A DNA stretch of 64,000 bases from CAXSBR01 sp964252015 (GTDB lineage: Bacteria > Actinomycetota > Actinomycetes > Mycobacteriales > Jatrophihabitantaceae), in the NCBI GenBank assembly GCA_964252015.1, contig CAXULW010000014.1, forward strand, positions 31,313 to 95,312. Direction: 5' to 3'. Under the pieces are notes generated by a model, which searched no databases, was not told the origin of the DNA, and was given only the letters and a program-made list of their open reading frames with translations. Positions within the stretch are counted from its first letter, which is position 1. Each line of letters opens with the position of its first letter. Position numbers and translations under genes: made by a program. Positions 34,305 through 43,124 of the stretch are shown here, in pieces.

Positions 34305-34665
34305 GTGCATTACCGTCCATTTTCAACCGTTAGAGCGCGACCGGTCTATCGTTGACAGCGCGGAAAAGAATGCGAAGCAGGCTTGCGTCTTCTTGGTGTG
34401 CCGACCCGCTGCCGCAGGTGGGAAATAACACATCGATCCGGATTTCCGCGCTGTAGTCACGGTGCGGCACGGGGGGTAGGGTTGGGTTTCTCGCTCCCTA
34501 ACCTCCAACTATGCTCAGGTGTTGCGCGTCTTTTACCCACAAGGACGGGCGGCGGTCAAACGGGGCCCTCGAGGTAGCGGGCGAATGAAGAGCCTCGTAT
34601 CAGGAATCGGTGCGGGGCTCGACTTCACGGTCGGATAGCGATGCGGCAGAATGTCAGGCACCGCC
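34305..34665. other. Intergenic stretch without a recognisable gene
   Basis: It lies between the DUF4193 terminator and the 3' end of the GGDEF-EAL gene. It is less GC-rich than its surroundings. I see no tRNA, long hairpin or conserved short frame. A TTGACA at 34350 could be a -35 element, but no matching -10 is convincing. Confidence 0.3.
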
Positions 34666-37600
34666 CTACCAGCGGCGCGATTCGGCGACCAGGCTCATCA
34701 TGGCCGCGGCGGGCATGGGACGGGCGAGATAGTAACCTTGCACGCGGTTGCAATCGAGTTCCCGCAAAGCGTCAAGTTGCAGTTGATCCTCGATACCCTC
34801 AGCCGTTACCGAGAGGTTCAGCGCTTCGGCCATGGAAAGAATAGCCGCGACGAGTGCAGTGTCTTCGGAGCTGACGCCGAGGCCGCGCACGAAGGCTCGA
34901 TCGATCTTCACGATATCGAAGGGGAACCGGCTCAGATAGCTGAGGGATGAGAAGCCAGTCCCGAAGTCGTCAAGCGACAGTTGCACGCCCAGGTCCTTGA
35001 ACCGGGCCAAGGTTTTCTGGAAGTAGTCAACGTCTCCCATGAAGAGGCTTTCGGTCAGTTCCAGACACAGGCACTCCGGCGAGATCCCGGTAGAGGCCAG
35101 AACGGCGGCGACCCGCTCGACGACGTCGGCCGCGAGGACCTGTTGGACGGATAGGTTCACCGCCACGGACATTCCCGGTGAAAAGCGTTGCCATTCGACG
35201 AGTTGTAAGCAGGCCTGCTCAAGTACCCAGGCCCCCAGCGGCACGATGAGGCCCGCCTCCTCTGCCAGTGGGATGAATTCCGCCGGGCTTACCGGTCCCC
35301 GGTCGGCGCGATCCCACCGCAGGAGCGCCTCGGCACTCACCATGGCTCCGCTGGTCAGGTCGATGACCGGCTGGTAATGAACGCTGAGTTCGCCGCGTTC
35401 GAGCGCCTGACGCAGGGCGCTCAACGTGTCGAGCCGGGCTTCATTCTTGGTCCGCACCACTTCGTCGAACAATCCGACGCGATTACGTCCCCGCGACTTG
35501 GCCAGGTACATCGCACTATCGGAGTCTCGCAGTAGGCTTTCCGCCGTAGAATCGCCGTCCGCAATCGCAATCCCCACACTTGCCGTAACGTTTATCTCGC
35601 GGCTTCCGATCACGTACGGTTCGCGAATTGCGGTGAGCACGCGTTCTGCCGTGCGCTCGGTTTGTTCCAGTGAGCCATCGTCACAGACGACCACGAATTC
35701 ATCGCCGCCGAATCGCGAGATGGTGTCGCTGTGCCGGACGATACCGGCCAGTCGGGACGCGACCAGGCGCAGCAATTCGTCACCGATCGAATGGCCGAGC
35801 GAATCGTTGACGAGCTTGAAATCATCGAGGTCGAGGAAAATGACGCCGAGTTGCGTACCCCGTTGCCGCATACCGGCCAGGCTCTGCTGCAAACGGTCAC
35901 TCAGCAGAGCCCGGTTCGCCAAGCCGGTCAACGAGTCGTGCAGAGCTTGGTGGGACAGTTCTTGTTCCATCTGTTTGCGTTCGGTGATGTCCTCGAGTTG
36001 GCACAGGTAATACTCGGGCTGTCCGGACGCATCGCGCACCCGGGTCATGTGCAACAACGCCCACACAACAGTGCCATCTGGGCGCAGGAAGCGGCGCTCG
36101 TCGCTGTAGTCGTCGCTGTCGGTCATCCCCCTGGCCCGCATCGCCTCCCCCACCGGCAGTTCATCCGGATGGTGGTATTCGCTCCAGCTATGGTCGACCA
36201 GCAATTCCTCGGGCCGGCCAAGGATCTTGCAGGCCGCAGCGTTCACGCGTCTCGGTATCCCGGAGAGATCCATGATTCCGGCACCGATCCCCGCCTGCTG
36301 AAATCCCGTCTCGAACCGAGCCTCTGCCCGCTGCTGGGCCGAACGGGCCTCGACCCGGTCGGTGTCGTCGCGCAGCGTGCCTACGATCTTGACCACCGCC
36401 CCGTCGTCGCCGAATTCGGAAACGGCTCGGTTGTGCACCCATCGCTGCTCACCGCTCGGACGGAGAATTCGGTACACCAGGTCGAAGCCTGGGCCCCGTT
36501 CGACGGCCGCTTGCCACCCCTGGGCCACGCCCGGCAGATCGTCAGGATGCACCAGCGAGACGAACATCTCGTCGGTCGGGGTCAGCTGCGAGTCGACGCC
36601 GAGGATCCGAAAATGCTCGGTGGACCAGGTCACCTCGCCCGTCACCACATCGAATTCGAAACTTCCCGTCTCGGCGATACGTTGCGCCTCGGCCAGCTGG
36701 CGTCGACTGTCTTCCAACATTCTGCGATCGTCCAGCCGGGCGGAGATGTCCTGCATGATCAAGGACACGCCGGTCACGGTGCCGGCGTCATCCATCGCCG
36801 CCGACACGGTGGTCGACACCTCGACCAGCGTGCCGTCCTGGCGGCGGCGTTTGGACTCATACCGTTCGGTGCGGGCACCGGCGGCGGACCAGGCTCGCAT
36901 GTTCTCGGCCCACGACGCCAAGGACTCTTCGGGAACGAGGACCGCGAGCATCTGCCCGATGGCCTGTTCGGCCGAGTAACCGAACAGTCGATGTGCGGCC
37001 GGATTCCAGCTCGTGATCGACCCCGTGAGGCTCGCGCTCACGATGGCGTCGCCGGAATTCTCAACCAGGGAAGCCAGGCGTTGGCTGACCTCCGCCTGCA
37101 TCTTGCGTTCGGTGATCTCGAGCGCGACCACGCCGACGCCGGTCACCTCGCCCTCCACCACGACCGGGTAATAGCTGTTGGTCCAGTGCCGGATGTGGGA
37201 CGGGTCATCCTCGGTCGTGCCACTGACCTCGACCTCGACGATGGACTCTCCGGTGTCCAGGACGTGCCGGTAGAGCGGCGCCAGCTTTGGCCAGAGCTTC
37301 GGCACCAGATCAGGTACGGGACGGCCGATCTGCTCGGCAACGCTCAGGCCGTCATACGCCGCGAGCGTTTCGTTCACGAACAACCGGCGAAAGTCGCGAT
37401 CGACGAATCCGAGGCCGATGGGAGCGTTGTCCTGCAGCGTCGAAAGAAGCGCCAGGCTCTCCGCGGTGCTCCGCTGGGCGCCTGTGAGCTCGGCTTCCAA
37501 CCGCCTCGCGTCTTCGGTGTCGACCGCCACGCCGAGCCAGGTGACGACCTCACCTGCGTCATCGCGCACGGGTTTCGCAGTTACGGCGTGCCACCGAAAC

Positions 37601-37851
37601 TGCCCGTCGGCGCGGCGCAGTCGGCAATCCACCTGGAACGTGGTTTCGGTCGCGACCGCCTGGCCCCAGGCTCGCCGCGCCTGGGCGCGGTCTTCGGGGT
37701 GCGCCCAGCAATCCCACGCCGCGCCGGCCCGATACGAGTCCCCGACATAATTGCGGACCGTTTGGTTGACGTGGGCCGTCGTCCCGTCTGGACGGGCCAT
37801 CCAGGCAAAATGGTGTATACCCTCGGCGAACAAGCGCAGATCGGCGCTCAT
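34666..37851 (-). CDS. Multi-PAS GGDEF-EAL cyclic-di-GMP enzyme
   Basis: A 1061-residue cytoplasmic protein with no transmembrane segment. About five PAS/PAC modules fill residues 1-620, with repeated WLGVAVDTED, VVALEITERK, LIMQDISARL, IVGTLRDDTD and QLEDITERK linkers. The GGDEF domain (about 635-800) has an intact FGGDEFVVV, and the EAL domain (about 815-1055) keeps AEALLRW, LELTES, DDFGTG, KIDRAF, TAEGIE and QGYYLARP. Both cyclase and phosphodiesterase activity are possible. PAS ligands cannot be told. The ATG at 37851 has a weak ribosome site. Confidence 0.94.
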   Translation of the reverse strand: MSADLRLFAEGIHHFAWMARPDGTTAHVNQTVRNYVGDSYRAGAAWDCWAHPEDRAQARRAWGQAVATETTFQVDCRLRRADGQFRWHAVTAKPVRDDAGEVVTWLGVAVDTEDARRLEAELTGAQRSTAESLALLSTLQDNAPIGLGFVDRDFRRLFVNETLAAYDGLSVAEQIGRPVPDLVPKLWPKLAPLYRHVLDTGESIVEVEVSGTTEDDPSHIRHWTNSYYPVVVEGEVTGVGVVALEITERKMQAEVSQRLASLVENSGDAIVSASLTGSITSWNPAAHRLFGYSAEQAIGQMLAVLVPEESLASWAENMRAWSAAGARTERYESKRRRQDGTLVEVSTTVSAAMDDAGTVTGVSLIMQDISARLDDRRMLEDSRRQLAEAQRIAETGSFEFDVVTGEVTWSTEHFRILGVDSQLTPTDEMFVSLVHPDDLPGVAQGWQAAVERGPGFDLVYRILRPSGEQRWVHNRAVSEFGDDGAVVKIVGTLRDDTDRVEARSAQQRAEARFETGFQQAGIGAGIMDLSGIPRRVNAAACKILGRPEELLVDHSWSEYHHPDELPVGEAMRARGMTDSDDYSDERRFLRPDGTVVWALLHMTRVRDASGQPEYYLCQLEDITERKQMEQELSHQALHDSLTGLANRALLSDRLQQSLAGMRQRGTQLGVIFLDLDDFKLVNDSLGHSIGDELLRLVASRLAGIVRHSDTISRFGGDEFVVVCDDGSLEQTERTAERVLTAIREPYVIGSREINVTASVGIAIADGDSTAESLLRDSDSAMYLAKSRGRNRVGLFDEVVRTKNEARLDTLSALRQALERGELSVHYQPVIDLTSGAMVSAEALLRWDRADRGPVSPAEFIPLAEEAGLIVPLGAWVLEQACLQLVEWQRFSPGMSVAVNLSVQQVLAADVVERVAAVLASTGISPECLCLELTESLFMGDVDYFQKTLARFKDLGVQLSLDDFGTGFSSLSYLSRFPFDIVKIDRAFVRGLGVSSEDTALVAAILSMAEALNLSVTAEGIEDQLQLDALRELDCNRVQGYYLARPMPAAAMMSLVAESRRW

Positions 37852-38207
37852 GAGGTGCGCGAGGAGCGCAGGACCGACGAGCGCTCGCGCGCAGAAGAGG
37901 GACCAGCAGGGGTCGGCGAGGCAGGGGCGGGCGTGCCCCGGGTCGCCAAAGCCGCATAGTTCACAGCTCGAATATCGACCGTGCTCAGCTGAACATGAGC
38001 GGTAGCCGATTCGAGACGATGGTCACACGGGGGCGCGTGGTTGAGCCGAGGTCGGCGGGCGCCACCAGGCCGCCGGGCCAGACGACCTATGACCGGCGAC
38101 GGTGCAGGTCTGGCCCGACCCCGCCCACCCGTCCGCGCTTGATCTGCCCGTCCTGCCACCCGGCTGAGCGGGCCGATCGAACCGCCCGGCCGAGCAGGGC
38201 CACAGTG
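37852..38207. other. Intergenic stretch upstream of the GGDEF-EAL gene
   Basis: This 356-bp gap lies upstream of the GGDEF-EAL gene and beyond the end of the SDR gene, both on the minus strand. It should hold the GGDEF-EAL promoter. No short gene, RNA or strong hairpin is recognised. Confidence 0.3.
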
Positions 38208-38954
38208 TCAACCGCCCACGACGATCCGACCGCCGTCCACCACCAGCGTCGCTCCGGTGATGAAAGAAGCGTCGTCACTGGCCAGGAACGCGACCGCTGC
38301 GGCGACATCCTCCGGCCGCCCCATCCGGGCCAGCGGCGTCCGGGCCACCACCTCGGCCCGGGCGTCAGCACCGATACCGTCCCATAGCGGCGTGCGGATC
38401 GCTCCCGGGGCAACCACGTTGAAGCGCACCTGCGGTCCGTAGTCGACGGCGAGCTGGCGGAACAACGACTCGACTCCGCCCTTGGCCGCGGCGTAGGCCG
38501 GAAAGCCCGCCATGCCGCGGTGGGCGTGCACTGACGTCGTCGCCACGACGCTTCCGCTGGCCGCCCGGAACGTGGGCAGGCACGCCCTGGCGCCCAACAT
38601 CGTCGACCGCAACGCCAAGTCGACCTGGCGGTTCCAGAGCTCGTCGTCGAGGTTGTGCAGGGATCCGACAATGTTGCGCCCGGCGTTGAGGTGCAGCACG
38701 TCGATGCGCCCGTACCGGCCCAGCACCTGCGCGACGCAATGGGTCCACGCCGGCCCGGACGTCACGTCGAGCTCCAGGAACTCAGCGTCCGCGCCGGAGG
38801 CGACCAGCTCCGCGGTCACGGCCCGGCCGTTTTCGACGTTGAGATCGGTGACGACGACGGTGGCACCTTCGGCGGCCAGCCGCCGGGCGGTGGCCGCGCC
38901 GATGCCCGATCCGGCCGCGGTGAGCAGTGCCACCCGACCCGTAAAACGATTCAC
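38208..38954 (-). CDS. SDR family oxidoreductase
   Basis: A 248-residue classical short-chain dehydrogenase. NAD(P)-binding GSGIGAA near residue 16, the NAGRN motif near 91, catalytic Ser in TTSVHAHRG, YAAAKGG with the Tyr-Lys pair, and the ending GATLVVDGGRIVVGG. Asp following the second strand (VVVTDLNVEN) favours NAD over NADP. GTG at 38954 (VNRFTGRVALLTAAG) is chosen; it lies 10 bp downstream of the esterase gene and is likely co-transcribed. Substrate unknown. Confidence 0.9.
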   Translation of the reverse strand: MNRFTGRVALLTAAGSGIGAATARRLAAEGATVVVTDLNVENGRAVTAELVASGADAEFLELDVTSGPAWTHCVAQVLGRYGRIDVLHLNAGRNIVGSLHNLDDELWNRQVDLALRSTMLGARACLPTFRAASGSVVATTSVHAHRGMAGFPAYAAAKGGVESLFRQLAVDYGPQVRFNVVAPGAIRTPLWDGIGADARAEVVARTPLARMGRPEDVAAAVAFLASDDASFITGATLVVDGGRIVVGG

Positions 38955-38964
38955 CGGCGCGCGT

Positions 38965-39948
38965 TCACGATGAGCGGCCGTCACCGCGCAGGTGGGGAGC
39001 GGCCCAGCGCAGGGCCGCCACCTCCTGGAACATGTCCCCGCCTTCATGGTCGTTGAACGGGTACACCCGGATCTCCTTCGGTCCGCCGTAGGCGTTGAAA
39101 GCCGCGTACACCGTCGACGGTGGGCAGATGTCGTCCATGAGGGCGACCGAGAACAACGCCGGCGCAGTGGCCCGCCTCCCGAGCACCGCCCCGTCGAAGT
39201 AGGACAACGTGTGGAACACGGCTTCGACGTCGAGGCGGTGGGTCTTGAGGTAGCGCGCAATCTCCGGGTACGGGTCGCGCACCGCCACTCGGGTCGCCCG
39301 CGGGAAGTCGCACAGGAACGGGACGTCCGGCATCGCCGCGACCAGTCCGTCGATCAACCCGGCCACCGCGATCGTGATGCCGCCACCCTGGCTACCGCCG
39401 GCGACGGCAACGCGGGCGGCATCGACAAGAGGATGGGCGCGGGCCACGTCCACCGCCAGCACGGCATCGGTGAACACGCGGCGGTAGTAGTAGGTCTGCG
39501 GGTCGAGGATGCCGCGGGTCAGGAAACCGGGGTGCGCCGGGCCCGAACCGGCCGAATCCGGCGTGTCTCCAGGCGTCCAGGCCGATCCCTGGCCCCGGGT
39601 GTCCATCCGCAGCACGGCGTATCCGGCCAACGTCCACGGCGCGACCGTGTGGGCCAGGCCGCGGCCACCGCCGTAACCCTCGTACAACACCACGGCCGGG
39701 AGTTCCGTGCTGGCGCCGGCGGGCACCTGGAGCCAGCCCTTCACCGGATCGCCGCCGAACCCGGCAAAGGTCACGTCGTAGACATCGACCAGAGCCAGCC
39801 CGGTCTCCACCGGCTCGAACCTGGCCGGCCAACTCGCCGTGCGCGCCTCAGCCAGGGTGCCCCTCCAGAACTCGTCCAGATCCGCGGGCGCCGGCAACTG
39901 CGGGTCGTAGGCCTCGAGCTGCTCCTGGCTCCAATCGGTCACGGGCAT
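38965..39948 (-). CDS. Acetyl xylan esterase / cephalosporin-C deacetylase family hydrolase
   Basis: A 327-residue AXE1-type (CE7) alpha/beta hydrolase. It has the family RGQGSAW motif, nucleophile Ser in AVAGGSQGGG, catalytic Asp in ALMDDICPPS and His in NDHEGGDMF. No signal peptide is seen, so it acts inside the cell on acetylated sugars or small esters, as is usual for CE7. ATG at 39948 (MPVTDWSQEQL). It heads a two-gene unit with the SDR. Confidence 0.92.
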   Translation of the reverse strand: MPVTDWSQEQLEAYDPQLPAPADLDEFWRGTLAEARTASWPARFEPVETGLALVDVYDVTFAGFGGDPVKGWLQVPAGASTELPAVVLYEGYGGGRGLAHTVAPWTLAGYAVLRMDTRGQGSAWTPGDTPDSAGSGPAHPGFLTRGILDPQTYYYRRVFTDAVLAVDVARAHPLVDAARVAVAGGSQGGGITIAVAGLIDGLVAAMPDVPFLCDFPRATRVAVRDPYPEIARYLKTHRLDVEAVFHTLSYFDGAVLGRRATAPALFSVALMDDICPPSTVYAAFNAYGGPKEIRVYPFNDHEGGDMFQEVAALRWAAPHLRGDGRSS

Positions 39949-40122
39949 TCGTCACTCCTCATCGACGGCGGCGGTGTCGTCGACCTCGCCGGGACAGCGA
40001 ACCCCGATCTGGCGGCGCACGTCATCCGAGTAAAACGTGTCGATGCACCTCCGGCGCGGGCGGGGTCGAACACACGATGCGGTAACGGCGACCGTGCACG
40101 GCACGGCCACCGCGGCTACGTT

Positions 40123-41124
40123 CTATCTCTCCGTCAGCTGCTGATCGACCAGTTGGGCCCGGTCCGGCTGCGCATCCGGGTCGCTGAGATCCGACCGTTG
40201 CCAGCGTTCGCCGATCCACGACGTGGCCACGCCCGCAGCGAGTAGGACGGCAACCACGGCCAACGTGATCCCGACCGGCACGTGGAGCACATCTGCGAGC
40301 ACCATCTTGGCCCCGATGAAGACCAGCACCGCGGCAAGGCTGATCGTCAGGTGAACGAATCGCTTCAGGGCCCCGGCGAGCAGGAAGTACAGGGGGCGCA
40401 GTCCCAGTACCGCGAACGCGTTGGCGGCAACGACGAGGAACGGTTCGGTCGTGATGGCGAACGTGGCCGGGATGGAATCCACCGCGAACACCACGTCCGC
40501 GGCGGCAATCGCCACTAGGGCGGACAGCAGTGGTGTTCCGACCCGACGCGCCCGGTCGGCGGGGTCACGGGTGATGTAGCGGGCGCCGTCGTAGGAGGTG
40601 GTCAGGGGCAGCACCCGACTGACCAACCGCACCGCCCGGCCCGACGGAGGCTTACCTTCGGAATCGGCGGACCGATGGAACAGCATCCGGATCCCGGTGA
40701 AGATGAGCAGGGCGCCGAACAGGTACAGGACCGCGTGCGCGGCCGAAACCAGGGCCAGGCCGGCCGCGATGAAGACCACCCGCAGGAGCAGGGCGGCGAG
40801 AACCCCCCACGACAGCAGGCGGGAACGCAGCTGCTCAGGAATGGCGAATGCGGTGAACAGAACGGCGAAGACGGCCACGTTGTCCAACGACAGCGTTTTC
40901 TCGAGCAGGAAGGCGGTGACGTATTGGTGGGCAGATTCGCCACCGTCGAGCCAGGCGATCACGCCGGCAAAACCAAGACCCAGAGCGGTCCAACCGATAG
41001 TCGCGGACGCCGCCGCGCGCATGGTGACCACGTGATTACCGCGGTGCAGGACGAACAGGTCGACCACCACGAGCACGATCAACGTGGCGATGAGGGCGGA
41101 CCATTCCAGGGCGGCAACGCTCAT
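40123..41124 (-). CDS. TerC/Alx family membrane protein (Mn2+ export type)
   Basis: A 333-residue protein with about nine transmembrane helices. Conserved acidic motifs lie in the membrane: VVDLFVLHRG, KTLSLDNVAVFAVLF and VVFAVDSIPATFAIT, with PLYFLLAG after. The family includes Alx and TerC, linked to manganese efflux and tellurite resistance. A yybP-ykoY-type riboswitch sits in the leader, which supports manganese control and export. ATG at 41124 follows GAAGGAG. Confidence 0.93.
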   Translation of the reverse strand: MSVAALEWSALIATLIVLVVVDLFVLHRGNHVVTMRAAASATIGWTALGLGFAGVIAWLDGGESAHQYVTAFLLEKTLSLDNVAVFAVLFTAFAIPEQLRSRLLSWGVLAALLLRVVFIAAGLALVSAAHAVLYLFGALLIFTGIRMLFHRSADSEGKPPSGRAVRLVSRVLPLTTSYDGARYITRDPADRARRVGTPLLSALVAIAAADVVFAVDSIPATFAITTEPFLVVAANAFAVLGLRPLYFLLAGALKRFVHLTISLAAVLVFIGAKMVLADVLHVPVGITLAVVAVLLAAGVATSWIGERWQRSDLSDPDAQPDRAQLVDQQLTER

Positions 41125-41162
41125 GGGCGAGGAACTCCTTCGGCGGGATCGGGCGATTCACG

Positions 41163-41250
41163 CTGAAGGTCTCCCTCGCACGCCACGGCGTGTGAGCTGC
41201 CGGGCCAAGCCGGGATGACGACAGCTCTCGGTGAGGTACTCCCCTTCGGT
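41163..41250 (-). promoter_or_regulatory. yybP-ykoY manganese riboswitch, leader of terC
   Basis: On the minus strand the leader holds the two invariant aptamer segments, GAAGGGGAGTA (about 41247-41237) and GGGAGACCTTC (about 41175-41165). GAAGG pairs with CCTTC to close helix P1, with GC-rich helices CCCGGC...CCGG and ACGCCGTGGCGT between. The aptamer ends about 40 nt before the terC ATG, so the expression platform probably acts near the ribosome site. Manganese binding is established for the class and inferred here. Confidence 0.82.
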
Positions 41251-41351
41251 ACACCCAAGGCTAGCCAGCCCGAGTCCAGAAGGGCGGAGCTGACGTCGGC
41301 AGCACGTCCACCGTTTCCTTGCCGACCCTCGGCAACCACTACCGTTGATCC

Positions 41352-42527
41352 ATGGCGTCCCGTGCTCCGCATTCGGTGCCCAACCTCCCTGCTGTCGCTG
41401 CGGCGGCCAGCGCGGAGGCCGGCGGCGTTTCGGTGGAATTACTGGGCGGCTACCTGGCGGTGGTGTGCTCCGCGGCCGAGTCGGGGAGCCGTCTCGACGC
41501 GGCCCAGGTGGCCTCGTGCCGGGAGAACGGCCGCCAGGCGGCGCTGTCCGGGGTGCCCTTGGGGGCGCTGGTCGATCTCTACCTGTCGGCGACGTGGCGG
41601 CTGTGGCGACACCTGCCGGCCCTGCGCACCGCCCGTTCCGTCAGCGCGGCCACGGCGGTGGGCGAGGCCGTCCTGCGGGCTGCGGACGATGCGGTCGCCG
41701 CCGTGGCGGCGGGATACGACGAGGCCCGGGCGGCCAGCGTGCGCCACGAGGAGAGCCGACGACGCGCCTTTGTGGACGACTTGTTCGCCGGCCATCCGGA
41801 CGTCGCCAGCGTTCTCCAACGAGCCACGGACTACGGCCTGCACCTGACCGGGCCCCATGCCGTGGCCGTCATGGCCGGTGCCACCCCGCTGGCCGACGCG
41901 GGGGCGACCGCCCGCAACGTCGAGCGGTCCCTGAACACGCGCCTGCGCCGTCGGGCGGGCCAACGCAACCTGGTCGACACCCGTGCGAACCGCCTCGTGT
42001 GCGTGTTCCCGACGTCGGATTCGCGCGAGACGGCCCGGTTGACTGCCGCCCTCAGCCGCGCGCTCAAGGCCGAGACCCATGCCGGGCCGTGGCAGATCGC
42101 GGTCGGCCGACCGTACCCGGGGGTCAACGGGGTGGCCCGATCGATGACCGAGGCGCTGGAGGCCATGGAGGTCTCGGCGCGGCTCGGCCGGGTGGCGCCA
42201 GTGGTGTACGCCGGCGATCTGCTGGTGTACCAGGTTCTGGGCCGCGATCGGCAGGCCTTGGGCGACCTGGTGGACAGCGTGCTCGGCCCATTGCGCCACG
42301 CCCGGGGTGGCGCGGCGCCGCTGCTGCAGACCCTCGTCGGTTACTTCGCCGTGGGTGGCGTGGCCACGGAGGCGGCGCGGCATCTGCACATTTCGGTGCG
42401 CACCGTGACCTATCGGTTCGAGCGGATCCGCAGCCTCACCGGCTACGACGTGAATCGTCCGGAGCACAGGTTCACCCTGCAGACCGCCGTACTCGGGGCT
42501 CAGCTCATCGGGTGGCCGCCGCCGTAG
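41352..42527 (+). CDS. PucR/CdaR-family transcriptional regulator
   Basis: A 391-residue regulator. A central GGDEF-like degenerate domain (about 150-290) precedes the C-terminal HTH_30 domain: LLQTLVGYFAVGGVATEAAR, then HLHISVRTVTYRFERIRSLT. The N-terminal part (helical, ALSGVPLGALVDLYLSATWR) resembles the RsbT-type or PucR sensory region. It is divergent from terC and upstream of the GreA-like gene. Target and ligand unknown. Confidence 0.88.
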   Translation: MASRAPHSVPNLPAVAAAASAEAGGVSVELLGGYLAVVCSAAESGSRLDAAQVASCRENGRQAALSGVPLGALVDLYLSATWRLWRHLPALRTARSVSAATAVGEAVLRAADDAVAAVAAGYDEARAASVRHEESRRRAFVDDLFAGHPDVASVLQRATDYGLHLTGPHAVAVMAGATPLADAGATARNVERSLNTRLRRRAGQRNLVDTRANRLVCVFPTSDSRETARLTAALSRALKAETHAGPWQIAVGRPYPGVNGVARSMTEALEAMEVSARLGRVAPVVYAGDLLVYQVLGRDRQALGDLVDSVLGPLRHARGGAAPLLQTLVGYFAVGGVATEAARHLHISVRTVTYRFERIRSLTGYDVNRPEHRFTLQTAVLGAQLIGWPPP

Positions 42528-42668
42528 GCGGTATCCAGTTGCCGACCCCCGGCAAGCACCACGCGGCGGAATGGCTGCGGTCCACCCTGGGGGAGCACCC
42601 GTTGATCGCCTTATCGTCGGAGTCTGCCCAATGCGGAACCGCAACGACATCAGTCAGGAGCCACCTGC

Positions 42669-43124
42669 ATGAAACTCCAACCGGATACCTATCCCGACCC
42701 TGAACTGCTGGACCTACCCACCCCTACTCATGCGGTGCTGCTCACGGCTTCCGGTCGGCGCGCCTTCGCCCGCTACGCCGAGGCCCTCTACAGCTCCGCC
42801 GAGCAGCCCGGCATCCCGAACCGGCAGGCGATCAGGAACGCGCTGCGTCAGGTTCTGGTGCTGCTGGCCACGGCCGAGCCGGCGGCGCAACTGCCGGACG
42901 ACGGGACCCGCATCGAGCTCGGCGAACGGGTCGAGCTCACCAACAGCGACGGGGCCCGGCAATACGTGGTCGTCGATCCGGTGGAGGCCGCCCTCGGCGG
43001 AGAGCGAGTTGCTGTCACCAGCGCGCTTGGACAGGCCCTGCTCGGGCGCCGTCTCGGTGACGAGATCCGGTTGCCCGACACCAACCGCACGGCCGTCGTC
43101 ACTCGGGTCGCCCGCGACGCGTGA
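42669..43124 (+). CDS. GreA/GreB-family protein lacking the coiled-coil domain
   Basis: A 151-residue protein. The C-terminal half is a Gre/Rnk FKBP-like domain (LGERVELTNSDGARQYVVVD and SALGQALLGRRLGDEIRLP). The N-terminal half is short and helical and lacks the long antiparallel coiled coil with acidic tip that GreA uses to stimulate RNA cleavage. It probably binds RNA polymerase but does not act as a cleavage factor. AGGAG precedes ATG 42669. Its stop overlaps the next GTG (GTGA). Confidence 0.8.
   Translation: MKLQPDTYPDPELLDLPTPTHAVLLTASGRRAFARYAEALYSSAEQPGIPNRQAIRNALRQVLVLLATAEPAAQLPDDGTRIELGERVELTNSDGARQYVVVDPVEAALGGERVAVTSALGQALLGRRLGDEIRLPDTNRTAVVTRVARDA

Noticed and set aside
35731..37959. 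Long open frame antisense to the GGDEF-EAL gene
   Set aside because: No domain is visible and the opposite strand encodes a clear multi-domain protein.
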